DNA of 64,000 bases from Artemisia argyi (lineage: Eukaryota > Streptophyta > Magnoliopsida > Asterales > Asteraceae), in the NCBI GenBank assembly GCA_030686995.1, contig CM060687.1:164385323-164449322 (forward strand), written 5' to 3'. The position numbers and the translations under genes are program-made. Below are positions 13,424 through 24,525 of this stretch, in pieces; the first letter of the stretch is position 1; every line of letters starts with the position of its first letter. The notes under the pieces are model-generated. The model had not been told where the DNA came from, ran no database searches, and saw only the letters and a program-made list of their open reading frames with translations.

Positions 13424-15567
13424 CATATTTGTATTTTGTCAAAATGTATTTAAAGAACATCTACTCATGTTTCTTGTACCCTAAAATACCAACACATAGG
13501 TACACACCATTTAGTTAAAATTGGTTCACAAAACCACAAGTGTTTCAAGCCTTTTTAACCCAACATCACTAGTTTGTACCAATATCTCATCAAGTGAAAA
13601 ACACATCATGTGTTTGACAAAGTTCTTCATCTCCACAACCAACAACTAATGGAATCTAGGATCTTTCTTAAACTAAGACTTCACAACTTCATTTTCTAGA
13701 ACACCATCATAGGATCTCATCCTTTCGTACTCAACACATATCATGCACGTCATTGTCAGTGCAATCAATATATTAATCAAAACTGTCATTCCCAACACTT
13801 TCTCAACACATCGGTTTAACCAACACTCTCCCATCACATAATGTCATTCTCATCCTCATATAAGTTCTTAGTATTCTTTATTCCTTTCTTATGAAATGTT
13901 TGTTCCTAGGTGCTTATTGTCTTCACTTCTTTTTGAATCCATTCAAGCATTTAATATGGCATGATACATCATCTTTGGTAGATGATAATGTCGTTAAAGG
14001 TCATGTAGGTCTAAACCATGTTAGTACTCCTTCATTCATTGTCATTCGGTATAGGTCATTCCTTCCAAACGTATCTCATTCTCATTAGCATAAAAAAATA
14101 ATTGATCAAATCAAAACCCATGGCCGTCATTGAATATCAATGTCCGTTCACATTTTCCTTTTCTCTTAACATTATGAAAGTCGTATTCCTTCATCTCTTA
14201 AGTTGTGTATTTTAGATTGCATAAGTCCATATGTTCAATCCTTATATTCGTTATAGCATTTGCTATACACTTGAGTTTCTAGTTATTTAAATAGTTGTCT
14301 AAGTTATCATCACCACCTTCCATCATCACTTTCACTAATCATCACCACCATAGATTAGCGAAAACTTACTTTTATCAATCTTGAATTCTCTACCGAGTTA
14401 TCACCACATGAATCCTTCTAGTAAACCAACACCAACACTAGCACCACTCACTTTAACTCTTAATATTTCAACTTTAACTCATATCTTCCTTCTAGGATTT
14501 ATTTTGTAGGATTTTATCATATTATATTCACGTTTTTATTTTTATTCTTATTAGAAGAATACATCGTATTTTTCTTTAAGATGAAATATATTGCAATAAT
14601 CTTTTCATTGTAGGTTCATCATATATACTTATTCGTATATAGCATACTCATCTAAGGATGATGTTTGCATCGAATATTTTCCTTCTTTCATTATAGGTGC
14701 TTCTTGACATAGGAGGAATATCCATCAAGCACTCATATTGCATTGTCTATACACTTGGTTGTATATGACATATGTGTCTACTAACAAAGCTTCTAGTATA
14801 CTAATATCTGTTTTGTAGGTTCATATTGACGCCCTTAAGCAAGGGGGAGTTTCCGTCAAGCATTTATAGAATGCATCATACACACGCATTGTTATATATC
14901 ATATACTCATTATAGGACAATTATTGTCTTACACTAATCTTTATTTTGTAGGATTCTTCATCCTTGCATCATATACATTGGTACCCTAGCAACGGGGAGT
15001 ATTGATCAAGGGGGAGCTAATCATGCACTAACCTTTGTTTTTGTAGCTTTCTTGTTTCTTGTGTCATATACGTTGGGACTCTAGCAACGGGGAGTATTGA
15101 TCAAGGGGGAGCTACAATCAAGGGGAAGAATGCACGCATTCATCTTTATTTTCATTCTTCGGCACACTTTTGTGTTTCGACAAAAAGAAGGAGATAGGTC
15201 AACATAGTCCAACATGCATTTCATTCATCATGCTTTTTTCGTATAATTTTTATGTTACACAACACTAACCTTGATGTATGTTAAGGAACTTTATTTGATC
15301 CATGGATCCGCTAACAACCTAAGGGACGCAACAATCTTAGGAAATTGGAGTTGAAGACTAAACTTCACTAGGGATGATGTGAGCTCGCCGTTTTGGAGAG
15401 AAATGAAGTTAACTCCATTGACACACCCTTTTTGTTTCGACAAAGGGGGAGAAGAGTGTAAACGGAGAAGGAAATGTAGAAGGTGTTACGGATACAAGTA
15501 AGTAATGTGGACACAAGTAACTTTTTATATTTTACATTCTATCATGTTTACATATTTTGTCCTCATC
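13424..15567 (+). other. LARD1 interior, right part, with a ladder of PPT-like tracts
   Basis: No gene is recognisable. From about 14,500 to 15,130 a degenerate unit recurs, each copy holding TTTTGTAGG, a TCATATAC-like word and then a purine run: AAGCAAGGGGGAG near 14,837, and GCAACGGGGAGTATTGATCAAGGGGGAGCTA twice (about 14,990 and 15,084). The last part (15,180-15,567) includes two more 'fffcgacaaa' type stretches (TTTCGACAAA) with purine tracts before the true PPT. The repeated purine tracts resemble the multiple PPTs reported for SIRE-type elements. Confidence 0.6.
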
Positions 15568-15582
15568 AAAAAGGGGGGAGAT
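15568..15582 (+). other. LARD1 polypurine tract
   Basis: AAAAAGGGGGGAGAT directly abuts the 3' LTR, preceded by CTCATC. It primes plus-strand DNA synthesis. The form matches that of SIRE/Maximus copia elements. Confidence 0.9.
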
Positions 15583-17392
15583 TGTTAGTGCAAATATTAC
15601 GATATTTAATCTATACAATCTCGTTTGTTTTGATTGATGACAAACGTATAACTTGATACATAACGTAAAATGTACAAGTTACTTGCAATCTTATTTTGTC
15701 TCAACATACATTCAACACCTCTCAACGTCTCGAGTCCTCGTATGCTACAACACAGGTTCGTACATGTTTGTTATGTGGCATTATGATCAAACCCCCTGAC
15801 CAAACATTTAGAATGTTTAAAATACGGCTAGATCATCAAGTATTTTAAAAGACTAACCATTTAGAATGTTTAAAATACTTTTAGAGCCTTTAAGTATTTT
15901 AGGTGTCAAAGTGCACTTTAGGTATCAAATAGAATAAGTGCCACATTAGGTGTATAGGTAATATTAGTAAGTTTACAATCTATAAAATGTGTCTTATAAC
16001 AACATAAGTACATCAAACATTTTAGTAACTTACTAAATGTCATATAGCAAGTTAATACATTTTCTAATAAATTTACAAGTTTACTTTCATATACATTTTT
16101 ATCAAAATAGAAAGTATATAATTACATCATCACATGGATCATCATATTTTAGAATGTATATCTTTCTAAATATTCTTGTAAGATATGTCATAGATCTTGT
16201 AAGATATGTCATAGATTGTGTAAGATATGTCATAGTTGATTTTAGAAAGATTGTGTAAGATCTTGATTAGACTTGCCATAGTTTTTGAAAAGTAGCTCAT
16301 GGTTTATGCACATGGTTTATGTCTTTGCTAGGTAGCTCATGGTTTATGTACATGGTTTAGTACTTTGGTAGTTTACCTACATATACAAGTTCATGGTTTT
16401 TCTAACAACTTGATGAAAATAGAAAAACACACATTCTCACTACACTTTGCATACATCTTAGATCAATAGAAAACCATGTAGAAAACATAATTAATCACCC
16501 TCATTATCATGATCATAATGCTTCTAACATTCATCTTTGTTGTAAGCATATCATACATCTTGATCCACCAAAGAAGCTTAGAGATCTTGCCATCATCATC
16601 CACCACAAGTATACATACATGAAGATTAATCACAACAAGCTTAGAGAACTTGTGATCTTCATCCATTGAAGGCTTTCTATAAATGGAAGTTCTTTTAGAT
16701 TAGTCATTCATATCCATTAGACATTTATGTTTTGGATCATCATTGTACTCATTATTATAGATTAGATGGTTTATGTGTTTGTGCCATAAAACACAAGGTT
16801 TCTATGTTGGGCCACAAAACATAGCGGGAGTTGTTGTACCCTTATAAAAGAACTAGCGGGAGTTGTTGTACCCTTGTAAAAGAACTAGCGGGAGTGGTTG
16901 TACCCTTGTAAAAGAACCCGGTATGTAGCTTTGTACCGAAAAAAGTGTAAGAGACAATTGTAAGGTTTTCTCCGCAAAGAAGGGAGCTTGTTGATCTAGT
17001 GAAGTAACTCTCGAGTTGGGTACTCGGGGAGTGGAGTAGGGCGGAAAGGAGATCCGTTACCGAACAACTATAAATCCTCGTGTTCGGTTTGCTCTTTCCT
17101 TTTACTTTTATACTTACTCTACATTATTGTTTGTGTTGTGACTTGATGTTTATGCTTGTGTGACAACTTGTTATATCATATGCTTTATATTAGTCGTAAG
17201 ACTATTATTAGCATTTCTCATATTACAACAAGCTTGATCGGAAATTTATCATATGGATGTTTTAGAAAAGAAAAACAAACCGGACTAATAATGGCGTAAC
17301 TTAACACAATGGTTTATACTATATTTGATACAACAAGTTTAAAGATTTTTAAACGAAAACGTATTCACCCCCACCCCCCCTACGATTTCACA
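15583..17392 (+). repeat. LARD1 3' LTR
   Basis: Starts TGTTAG and ends TTTCACA, followed by the target duplication GTTTG. It contains the same 31-bp triplication (about 16,825-16,918) and a TATA box at about 17,068-17,076 (ACTATAAATCC) as the 5' LTR. Open frames across its right end run through the LTR-flank junction and are not genes. Confidence 0.93.
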
Positions 17393-17397
17393 GTTTG

Positions 17398-18264
17398 TTT
17401 AAATCTTAAATTTTGTATTCATATTAGCTCTCTTTTAATTCCTTTGAATCAAGGGGTTACACATGAATACCAATTCATATACTCATATAATACATATTGC
17501 TTAGATTTTGAAATCTTTGCATAGAATGAGCTCATCTGATAACCTATTCCTAAAGCCCGGATTTTTCAATTATGATTTGTCCTAATTATATGTTTTGTAA
17601 AACCAACCGTTGGCAATAGTATTGAGCATAGCAGTAGTTGTTCGTTTTATTGATGTGTTTGGTAACATAGTTGTACCTGTAATAAATTGCTTTGATTTAA
17701 AGCCTCTGTGTAAACACATTTTGGAAGAAGAAATCAAGGTTGTTTCTTTTATCGAATTAGTAATATGCTTAAAAAATCGGTTCGAGTGTGGAGTGATTGG
17801 ATTCCCATAAAGTAAATTTGGGTTGTTAAAGGTTGAGGTTTCAGAATAATGTCAATTATGAAATCGGTGAACTGTGTGGGTGATTTGAAAGTATGAAATT
17901 CTGATTAAAGTGCTTAGTTATCATTCCTTAACATATGGATCAATATACTCTCACATGTATAGTTAGATGAGGATTCAAAGTTGTGACTCAGGAAAGATTT
18001 ATGACTGAGAAATTTAGCGTTCTTGAGTATAGTTTATAAGCAAGTCAGAACCCAACGATACTATTATGGTTTTTACATTTAAGGTCAAAGGGGACGATCG
18101 GGTTAATTGTGGGTGATATTAAGTTACCTGCTATGGGTCATTTTTTGGAGCACTTGACATATCTGGCTACTCGCTTTTATGAGTACCGCATGCTAATGTG
18201 GAAGATGACAAATCAATATATGTACTACTTTGACTACGACATAGAGAAGATAGAAATTTTTGGG
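17398..18264. other. Unclassified sequence between LARD1 and the LINE 3' part
   Basis: About 870 bp. It may be a highly decayed part of the LINE or other old sequence. A 66-codon frame at 17,610-17,810 has no recognisable similarity and I do not call it. Confidence 0.5.
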
Positions 18265-19340
18265 TGAAATGGATTTATTCAGAGCGCCTAAAAGATAGAA
18301 GTTTTTGGGGATTTTCCAATCAAAGCATATTCAAGTTATGGTTGGTGGAAAATTCTACAAATGCGGGTTTTGGTTAGATGTTTTTTCTTCAATGTTGTGG
18401 GCAAAGGGAATTACGGGATGGTTTGATAATTGGCAATATGAAGGTACTCTCAATTTGTTTATCTATAGTAAGGACATTCATCGGGGTGGTTTTGATGTTA
18501 ACAGTAAGGTGATGGATTTGCTTCAAGCGAACTAGTGGATTTGGCCTAGTGAATGGGTTCAAAATATCTAATTCTGGATTCTATCAACCCTATTGCTCTC
18601 AATGATACGTAGGACAAAATTTGGTGGAAGGATTTGGATGGTAGCCTCCAAAATTTTCCAGTGTCGCATGCATGGCAAGCTATTCGTCCTCGTGCCCTTG
18701 TGATTGATTGGTTTGATGTCGTCTGGTTCTCCTAGTATATTCCCCGTCATGCATTTCTTATCTGGTTACTCATGGGTGAAAAGCTTAAGACTCAAGACAA
18801 GTTACATGCATGGGAATTAGCAAATTCGACAAATTTAGAGGATATGTGGAGTTCTATATGTAACGTTGTTCAAGATACTCATTCTCATTTATTTTTTGAG
18901 TGTGTATTATCTTTGCAGGTGTGGTTTAAGGTTTGAACATTTATTCATGTTCCAAATGTTGGCAATCGATGAGCTTCGTTAACGCGACAAAGTCAATTGC
19001 TCAGAAACGTTTGGCTAAAATCTTATTTGGGGCTACCGTTTATTATATTTGGAGCTAAAATCTTAGTTATCGTGGCAAGAAAGAAGCAATAGGCTTTTCA
19101 AGAAGAAGGCGTGTGAAGTAAGTATTTGAGTTAATCTTCTCATTGACTCGCTTAAAGTTAATGTCTCTCAAGTTTAAGGACTCGACTTATGTGGCATGCA
19201 TGAGGGATGAATGAAATCATGATAGAATTATTTAGTGTTATGGTTTTGATTGTGTAACACGTATGGTGTGATGTATAATATACATCAGGCTATTTGATAG
19301 GCTAATGGCGTTTGAACTCTTATTGTGTTGATTTTTTTAT
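18265..19340 (+). pseudogene. LINE ORF2 C-terminal remnant with RT zinc-binding domain
   Basis: Frames broken by stops read WVKWIYSERLKDRSFWGF (about 18,265), then WPSEWVQ and IWWKDLDGSLQNF near 18,620, then RHAFLIWLLMGEKLKTQDKL (about 18,751) and HLFFECVLSLQVWFKV (about 18,886). This is the order of the zinc-binding region that ends plant L1-type ORF2 proteins. Same strand and order as the remnant at 1-2,400, so the two may be one LINE split by LARD1, with its middle part lost. An AT-rich 3' tail follows near 19,330-19,460. Confidence 0.8.
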
Positions 19341-19598
19341 TATTTTTATAATAAATCCACTTGTTTAACTTTTTAAGGGGGAAAGAAAAAAATAAAAGAA
19401 AAAGTTGTCAAATATATAAAAAAATAAAAATAAATAAAAAAATAAATAAAAAAAAATGGACACTGTCATCATATAATGACTTTTTATACATTTTAAACAT
19501 CACCTCTCTAACCCTTACTTTTTATAGGATCCGAAAACGTCATAATATAACATGCAAATTCTGTTATCCAGAGATGAAATTTTCTATCTTTTCAATTG

Positions 19599-19599
<1 letters not shown>

Positions 19600-19643
<44 letters not shown>
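19600..19643. repeat. (ATT)n microsatellite
   Basis: About 14 ATT units following old A-rich sequence at the end of the LINE remnant. Confidence 0.95.
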
Positions 19644-19644
<1 letters not shown>

Positions 19645-20351
19645 AACATAAGAATAAAAAACTTGGCATTTGAATCAACATTGATCCGTCTAACTAAGGT
19701 TATATATTCAATCAAGGTCGTTAATTAACCACCAGAAATAAAAATAAAAACGTGACATTGATCTGTCAAAGATTAGGCTAAGGGGCGCCTTTTTTTTATT
19801 TTTTATTTTTTCTCTCTTTAGTGAAAGCATTAGACCTACTAACAATTTAATATTATTACTTTTGTAGATAGAGCTCGTAAAAATCTCGTATTGAGTCTAT
19901 ATTAACAAAAGATGAAATTCACATCCTCCCTAACAAGAGGCTTAAACACACATGCGACCCACATCACCCATAGCTAAGGAAAAAAATAAACAACCTTTAA
20001 GGCTATATATTCAATCAAAGTCGTTAATTAACCACCACTAACAGCGAAGCTGTTGTGGGCCTTGTGGCAGCCTGGTAAGTATAAGAGGAAAGAGATTGCC
20101 AGTAGGAAAAGATGGCCGAACGTTAATTAATATAGTAAGTTGTTGGGGGCCAAGGGTAATAACGTCGTTAATTAATAAGTTGTTGGGGGCCAAGGGTAAT
20201 AAGAGATATTATTGTCCATGCATATAAAATTATAAATGCATTGCGCATGAATCAAAATCCTCAGCGTGGATACTCTCGACTTAGGAATATAAAAAGACGT
20301 GCCCTAGATTTAAATACGTAGTATGCTTAGAAATACATCATTCGATTATTA
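19644..20351. other. Unclassified intergenic DNA with two short duplications
   Basis: A block around TATATATTCAATCAARGTCG TTAATTAACCACCA occurs near 19,700 and again near 20,004. TAAGTTGTTGGGGGCCAAGG occurs at about 20,136 and again at about 20,174. No coding frame. Confidence 0.6.
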
Positions 20352-20367
20352 ATATGGCTGCCGATCA

Positions 20368-20575
20368 ACTCGGCTAGCTCAGTTGGCCACCAAGGATAAC
20401 CTTAGGGAAGTATCATTAGAGAGGTCTCAGATTCGAGTCTCACAATGGACTTTCAGGGGCCAAAAAAATAAAAGCAGGAGTGTGGTTTATCCTCTAACGA
20501 GAAAAGTTCGATGCTTGCATACTGCCCAATTAGATGTCACTGTGAGCTCGAATCACAAACTACTAACTTGCCGTT

Positions 20576-20640
<65 letters not shown>
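20368..20640 (+). mobile_element. tRNA-derived SINE with (TA)n tail
   Basis: Box A TAGCTCAGTTGG is at 20,375-20,386 and box B GATTCGAGTCT at 20,430-20,440, spaced as in an RNA polymerase III promoter of tRNA type. The body then continues through non-tRNA sequence to about 20,576 and ends in a pure (TA)n run (20,577-20,640). The head does not fold as a complete functional tRNA and lies inside a 16-bp target duplication, so I call a SINE and not a tRNA gene. A TA tail is unusual for a plant SINE; most end in A or T runs. The family is not identified. Confidence 0.7.
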
Positions 20641-20644
<4 letters not shown>

Positions 20645-21810
20645 AGCGTTCAAATGAGAATCCTAAATTTTGTAAGAACGCGAGAAGCAATTATAGCCAC
20701 ATATTTTATCTTTCTTTAACTTTAATCTAATGGCTAATATTAGTTAATCAACTTTTTGAAAATTTCTTAAAAAAATTTTAAAAATTTTTAAAAAAAATTC
20801 GAAATTTTTCAAAAAAAAATTCGAAAATTTTCAAAAAAAAATTCGAAAAAATCTTTTTTTGAAAAAAATTCGAAAAAATCTTTTTTTGAAAAAAATTTTT
20901 TGAAAAAATTTTTCGAATTCTTTTTTTCAAAAATTTTTTTTTTCGAAAATTTTTTTTTAGAAAATTTTTTTTTCCCCATATTTTTTTTTCGAAAATTTTT
21001 TTTCCGAAAAAAAAAATTTCCGAATTTTTTTTCTGAAAAAAATTTTTTCGAAATTTTTTTTTCCGAATTTTTTTTTTCTGAATTTTTTTTGTCACATGTG
21101 AAAAACAATTTGGAAATTTTCGCGAAATTTTTTTTGTCACGTGTGAAAAAATAATTTGTCACATGTGAAAAAAAAATTCGTCGCATGTAAAAAATTTTTT
21201 TCGTCACATGTGAAAAAAAATTGGAAATTTTCACGAAATTTTTTTTGTCACGTGTGAAAAAAAAAATCGTCACATATGAAAAAAAAAATCATCACATATG
21301 AAAAAAAAAAAATCTGTCACATGTGAAAAAAAATTTCGTCACATGTGAAAAAAAATTTTGAAAATTTTCACGAAATTTTTTTGTCACGTGTGAAAAAAAA
21401 AACCGTCACATGTGAAAAAAAAATTTCGTCGCATGTAAATTTTTTTTTCGTCACATGTGAAAAAAAAAAATCCGTCATATGAAAAAAAATTTCGCCACAT
21501 GTGAAAAAAAAATTCGAAAATTTTTCAAAAAAATTTTAGAAAATTTTTCAAAAAAAATTTTCGAAAATTTTTCTAAAGATTTTTCTAAAATTTTTTGAAA
21601 ATTTTTAAATAGAATTTCGAAATTTTTTTGAAAATTTTTCAAAAAAAATTTCGAAATTCTTTTGAAATTTTTTTGAAATTTTTTGAAATTTTTCAAAAAA
21701 AAATAGTTAGCTAATAATAGTCATTAGATCAAAGTTTAAGGAGGATAAAATGAGTGAATAGGATTAGTTCTCACGTTCTCACAAAAATCATATTTCTCAC
21801 ATGAAAGCCT

Positions 21811-21813
<3 letters not shown>
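20641..21813. mobile_element. Foldback (long TIR) element inserted in the TA tail of the SINE
   Basis: About 110 bp at each end are inverted copies of each other: left GTGAAGCGTTCAAATGAGAA ... TTTAATCTAATGGCTAATAT, right end read in reverse GGGAGGCTTTCATGTGAGAA ... TTTGATCTAATGACTATTAT. Both ends abut (TA)n (left 20,577-20,640, right 21,814-21,850), so it sits within a TA microsatellite. The centre (about 20,760-21,700) is low-complexity A/T with many TTCGAAA and CACATGTG words. No transposase. Superfamily unknown; an Asteraceae-type MULE or a Micron-like element are options. Confidence 0.7.
21088..21505. repeat. Array of GTCACATGTGAAAAAA units in the foldback centre
   Basis: About 16 copies of GTCACATGTGAAA or close variants (CACGTG, CATATG, GCATGT) spaced mostly 20-25 bp apart and separated by A or T runs. 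Each copy contains an E-box type palindrome. The Lys/Phe-rich open frames over this region are artefacts of composition. Confidence 0.9.
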
Positions 21814-21853
<40 letters not shown>

Positions 21854-21862
21854 TGCCGATCA

Positions 21863-22154
21863 GGGACGGAGCCAGAATTTGAAGTTAAGGATGACCGAAG
21901 TTAACATAAAAATTATAGAAATAAATATGGTTTCAAAATGAATCTATATTTCTTAATTCATGATTTAACTTAATATCATAAAAATGTATTGACAAATGGA
22001 TTTATTCGAAATTTCAATGAGAATAAAGAGGCTAATTGCAAATATTATTAAAAAAGTAGCTTATGAACTACTACATAACTAATGAATAAAATAGGCTGAT
22101 TAGAGATGACCTAATACCACTAGCCACCTTACTAGCTCCGCTTATATGCCCGAC
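21863..22154. mobile_element. Possible hAT-like or similar small element fragment
   Basis: GGGACGGAGCCAG at the left and AGCTCCGCTTATATGCCC at the right form a weak inverted pair around 290 bp. CAGGGGCGGAGCCAG-type ends are common in plant small DNA elements. No target duplication was identified, and the SINE duplication and LARD2 abut it, so the call is weak. Confidence 0.3.
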
Positions 22155-22159
22155 CCGAC

Positions 22160-23802
22160 TGTGGAAAACTAGAAGGGGGGGTTGAATGGTTTTCCTCTCT
22201 TTTTCGTTTTATGAAAAATCTTCAATTAGAGTTTATTATGAAAACAATATATAATCAATATGATTAATTATATATGTGTACTTTTGAGTTTGTTTTCAAA
22301 ACTTAGTTTTATGAATAAAGCATTGGTTGATCTTTAAGTTAATATGTTTTCCTTTTGAAATCTTAAAACGTTTTGTATCAAATCATCTATTAAGTTAAAC
22401 TCAATATGAGGAGTGTGAATAATAATGTAGTCGATCATATTATATAATTATGCACATCTTCACAATATTAACTTGCAACTATAACACAATCAATCATCAT
22501 GACAATATAAGCAACACCTAACACATATATGCAAGCATAGATATAAAGCGATAAATGCAAGAGTAAATGTAAAGAGATAAGATAAAGAAGATGCAAACCG
22601 GACACGATGATTTATAGTGGTTCGGCTACAAGGACACCATCCTTGCCCTACTCCACTTCCCGAGTACCACACTCGAGAGTTTTCTTCACTACACAACAAG
22701 CTCCCTTTTGGCGGAGAAAACCTTACACAACTTTTGCTTACACCATTTAACGACACTAAGCTAAATGTCGAGTTCTAATAGTAGCTAGAACCAATCTCAC
22801 ACCACAACACACCTTCTTCACAACACTGCTACTACACAACTTATCACACCTTCACAACACACCTATTTCTTCACGGCTTCACGACTTCTTCATGGCTTCA
22901 CAACTTCACGACTTCTTCACTACTTCACAACTTCTTCTATACTCCACTACATACTCACACATCTATTACTTCACACCTACATAACTTCTCCACACTACTA
23001 CTTCTTCACACTACTTCTTACTCACTCATAAACTCACTACTAAGTAAGATCATCTTGATCTACTTATTACATATACAAAGCTCACAACTTTACATAAGCA
23101 CTAACTACATCTTTGGCTTTATGATGGGGAGGATTCTTCTCTTGCACTTTGAGATATGAGAGATTGGATCACTTGAAACAAAGATTAATAATCTTATGAT
23201 CAAAGGGTTTTAGAAGGATGTTTAGAGAGAATTGGATCTGAAAATATTTGTGCAAAGAGGTGAGAAAAATTCCAAGTTTGAGGTGGTATTTATAGGGAAA
23301 AATTTATGACAAAATCTGACAGGGAGCGTGGCCGGTCCCCTTAATTGTGTGCCGGTCCCCTTAATTATTAAGGGGACCGCCTAGTATAATTAAGGGGGCC
23401 GCCTAAGAAAAAAAAAATTTCTTCAGATTTTTTGTCTTTTTGTGAGGGAGGTTTTTCCTGAAGAATGTGGCCGTTTTTTGGGTAGAAATTTGAATTCAAA
23501 ATGTTTATTTTGAATAAAACATTTCTTATAAATACAAAAATGTTTTGTATAAGTTTAGAAATGTTTGTCCCATTTTAATAAAATGTAAGGTTTGTAAAAA
23601 TAAAAATTCCTTTGATCATAAAATGCATTAGACACTTTGTTTATTCATACCTTACGTGATATGGATGCTAAAGCAAATATTTACGACTAAATACTTGTTT
23701 ACGTCATAATTTGTAGTTCAATGAGTTTACGTTTTGTGATTATCAAAACATAGAGATATCGATATATGTTAATAATGTTTTTAGACATTATTTATATCAA
23801 CA
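22160..23802 (-). repeat. LARD2 3' LTR (left in this orientation)
   Basis: In plus-strand reading it begins TGTGGAAAAC and ends ATATCAACA; in element orientation TGTTGATAT...GTTTTCCACA. TATA box on the minus strand at about 22,610-22,618 (CACTATAAATCATCG). An 88-codon antisense frame across this region is the same in both LTRs and is not a gene. Confidence 0.95.
23330..23404. repeat. GGCCGGTCCCCTTAATT palindrome cassette in the left LARD2 LTR
   Basis: Plus-strand order: GCCGGTCCCCTTAATT twice, then ATTAAGGGGACCGCC and AATTAAGGGGGCCGCC. The two forward and two reverse words can fold into a long hairpin. The right LTR has the same cassette at 30,296-30,370. Confidence 0.95.
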
Positions 23803-23822
23803 ATCTCCCCCTTTTTGATGAT
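23803..23822 (-). other. LARD2 polypurine tract
   Basis: ATCTCCCCCTTTTTGATGAT on the plus strand; on the minus strand it ends AAAAAGGGGGAGAT directly before the 3' LTR, the SIRE/Maximus form. Confidence 0.92.
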
Positions 23823-24525
23823 TACAAAACCTAAACTCATTAAGTCTAAAAATTAATTTTTAGACAAGTACTTAGTGAGTTTATATTCACTTCTCCCCCT
23901 TTTTGTAGAATCAAAAAGGTTATGCCGTCTAGCTTCATAAATGAAGTTAGACGGGGATGAAAGCTCCCCCTTGATGTGTGCTCCCCCTCGTTCGATGGCA
24001 CCAAGGGATCGAGAAATGGAATGCTCGCAAGAAAAATATTAGAAGCACAAGCATATATAAAAGAATAACAAGCATAGCAAACAAATATTAAGGATACATA
24101 ACAAGCATAGCAAATAACAAGCATAGCAAACAAATATTAAGGATACATAACAATTAATTCAAAGTGATTATGTTAAAAGATCCTAATTTGCCAAAGAGAG
24201 CCATTGGACTTGCTTGAAACAAAAGGTTGGTTGATTCGTATTTGAAAGTGAAAATCATAAACATGTAGTATGCTTAGATGGTTGATGATTGAGTGTTTGG
24301 AATGAAGATGGTTGAGTAGGGTAAGGTTGTTGGATTAATGGAGGTATATGTTTGGGTCTTGAATGTTGGAGAGTTTGGTGGTGGAGAGTTTGTAGCGGAA
24401 GAGGTTGATTAAGGTTTTGGATGTTGTTCAAGTGAGGGTATTGGATATGATCTAGTGAGAAGATATTCAATCCAAGTGAAGTGTTCATTGAATGCAATGG
24501 TTTTTAGGAGAAAGATGCAACAAGG

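Larger units (their letters stand above)
3172..17392 (+). mobile_element. LARD1: large non-autonomous SIRE-like LTR retrotransposon with target duplication
   Basis: Two long direct repeats (3,172-4,976 and 15,583-17,392) enclose about 10.6 kb. The element is flanked by GTTTG at 3,167-3,171 and 17,393-17,397, a perfect 5-bp target duplication. A PBS resembling the initiator-Met tRNA site follows the left LTR, and a purine tract ending GGGGGGAGAT precedes the right LTR; that PPT and the TGTTAG LTR start are typical of SIRE/Maximus copia elements. No gag or pol motif is visible in the interior on either strand, so it must have relied on enzymes from a partner. A solo LTR is nested inside it. Calling it a LARD (large retrotransposon derivative) is inference from structure. 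Confidence 0.9.
20352..21862 (+). repeat. 16-bp target duplication framing the SINE and its nested insert
   Basis: ATATGGCTGCCGATCA occurs at 20,352-20,367 and at 21,847-21,862. Everything between is the SINE, its (TA)n tail and a nested foldback element. A duplication of this length is what LINE-type target-primed insertion produces. Confidence 0.8.

Noticed and set aside
3627..16666. 73- and 67-codon frames repeated in both LARD1 LTRs
   Set aside because: Same reason: LTR duplication, no protein-like composition, changes between the copies not biased to third positions as far as I can see.
20375..20440. A tRNA gene (box A and box B present)
   Set aside because: No complete cloverleaf follows, and the segment is inside a 16-bp target duplication with a TA tail; a SINE explains it better.
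20778..21696. Lys/Phe-rich open frames on both strands
   Set aside because: Composition effect of A/T runs with scattered TTCGAAA; no protein-like pattern.
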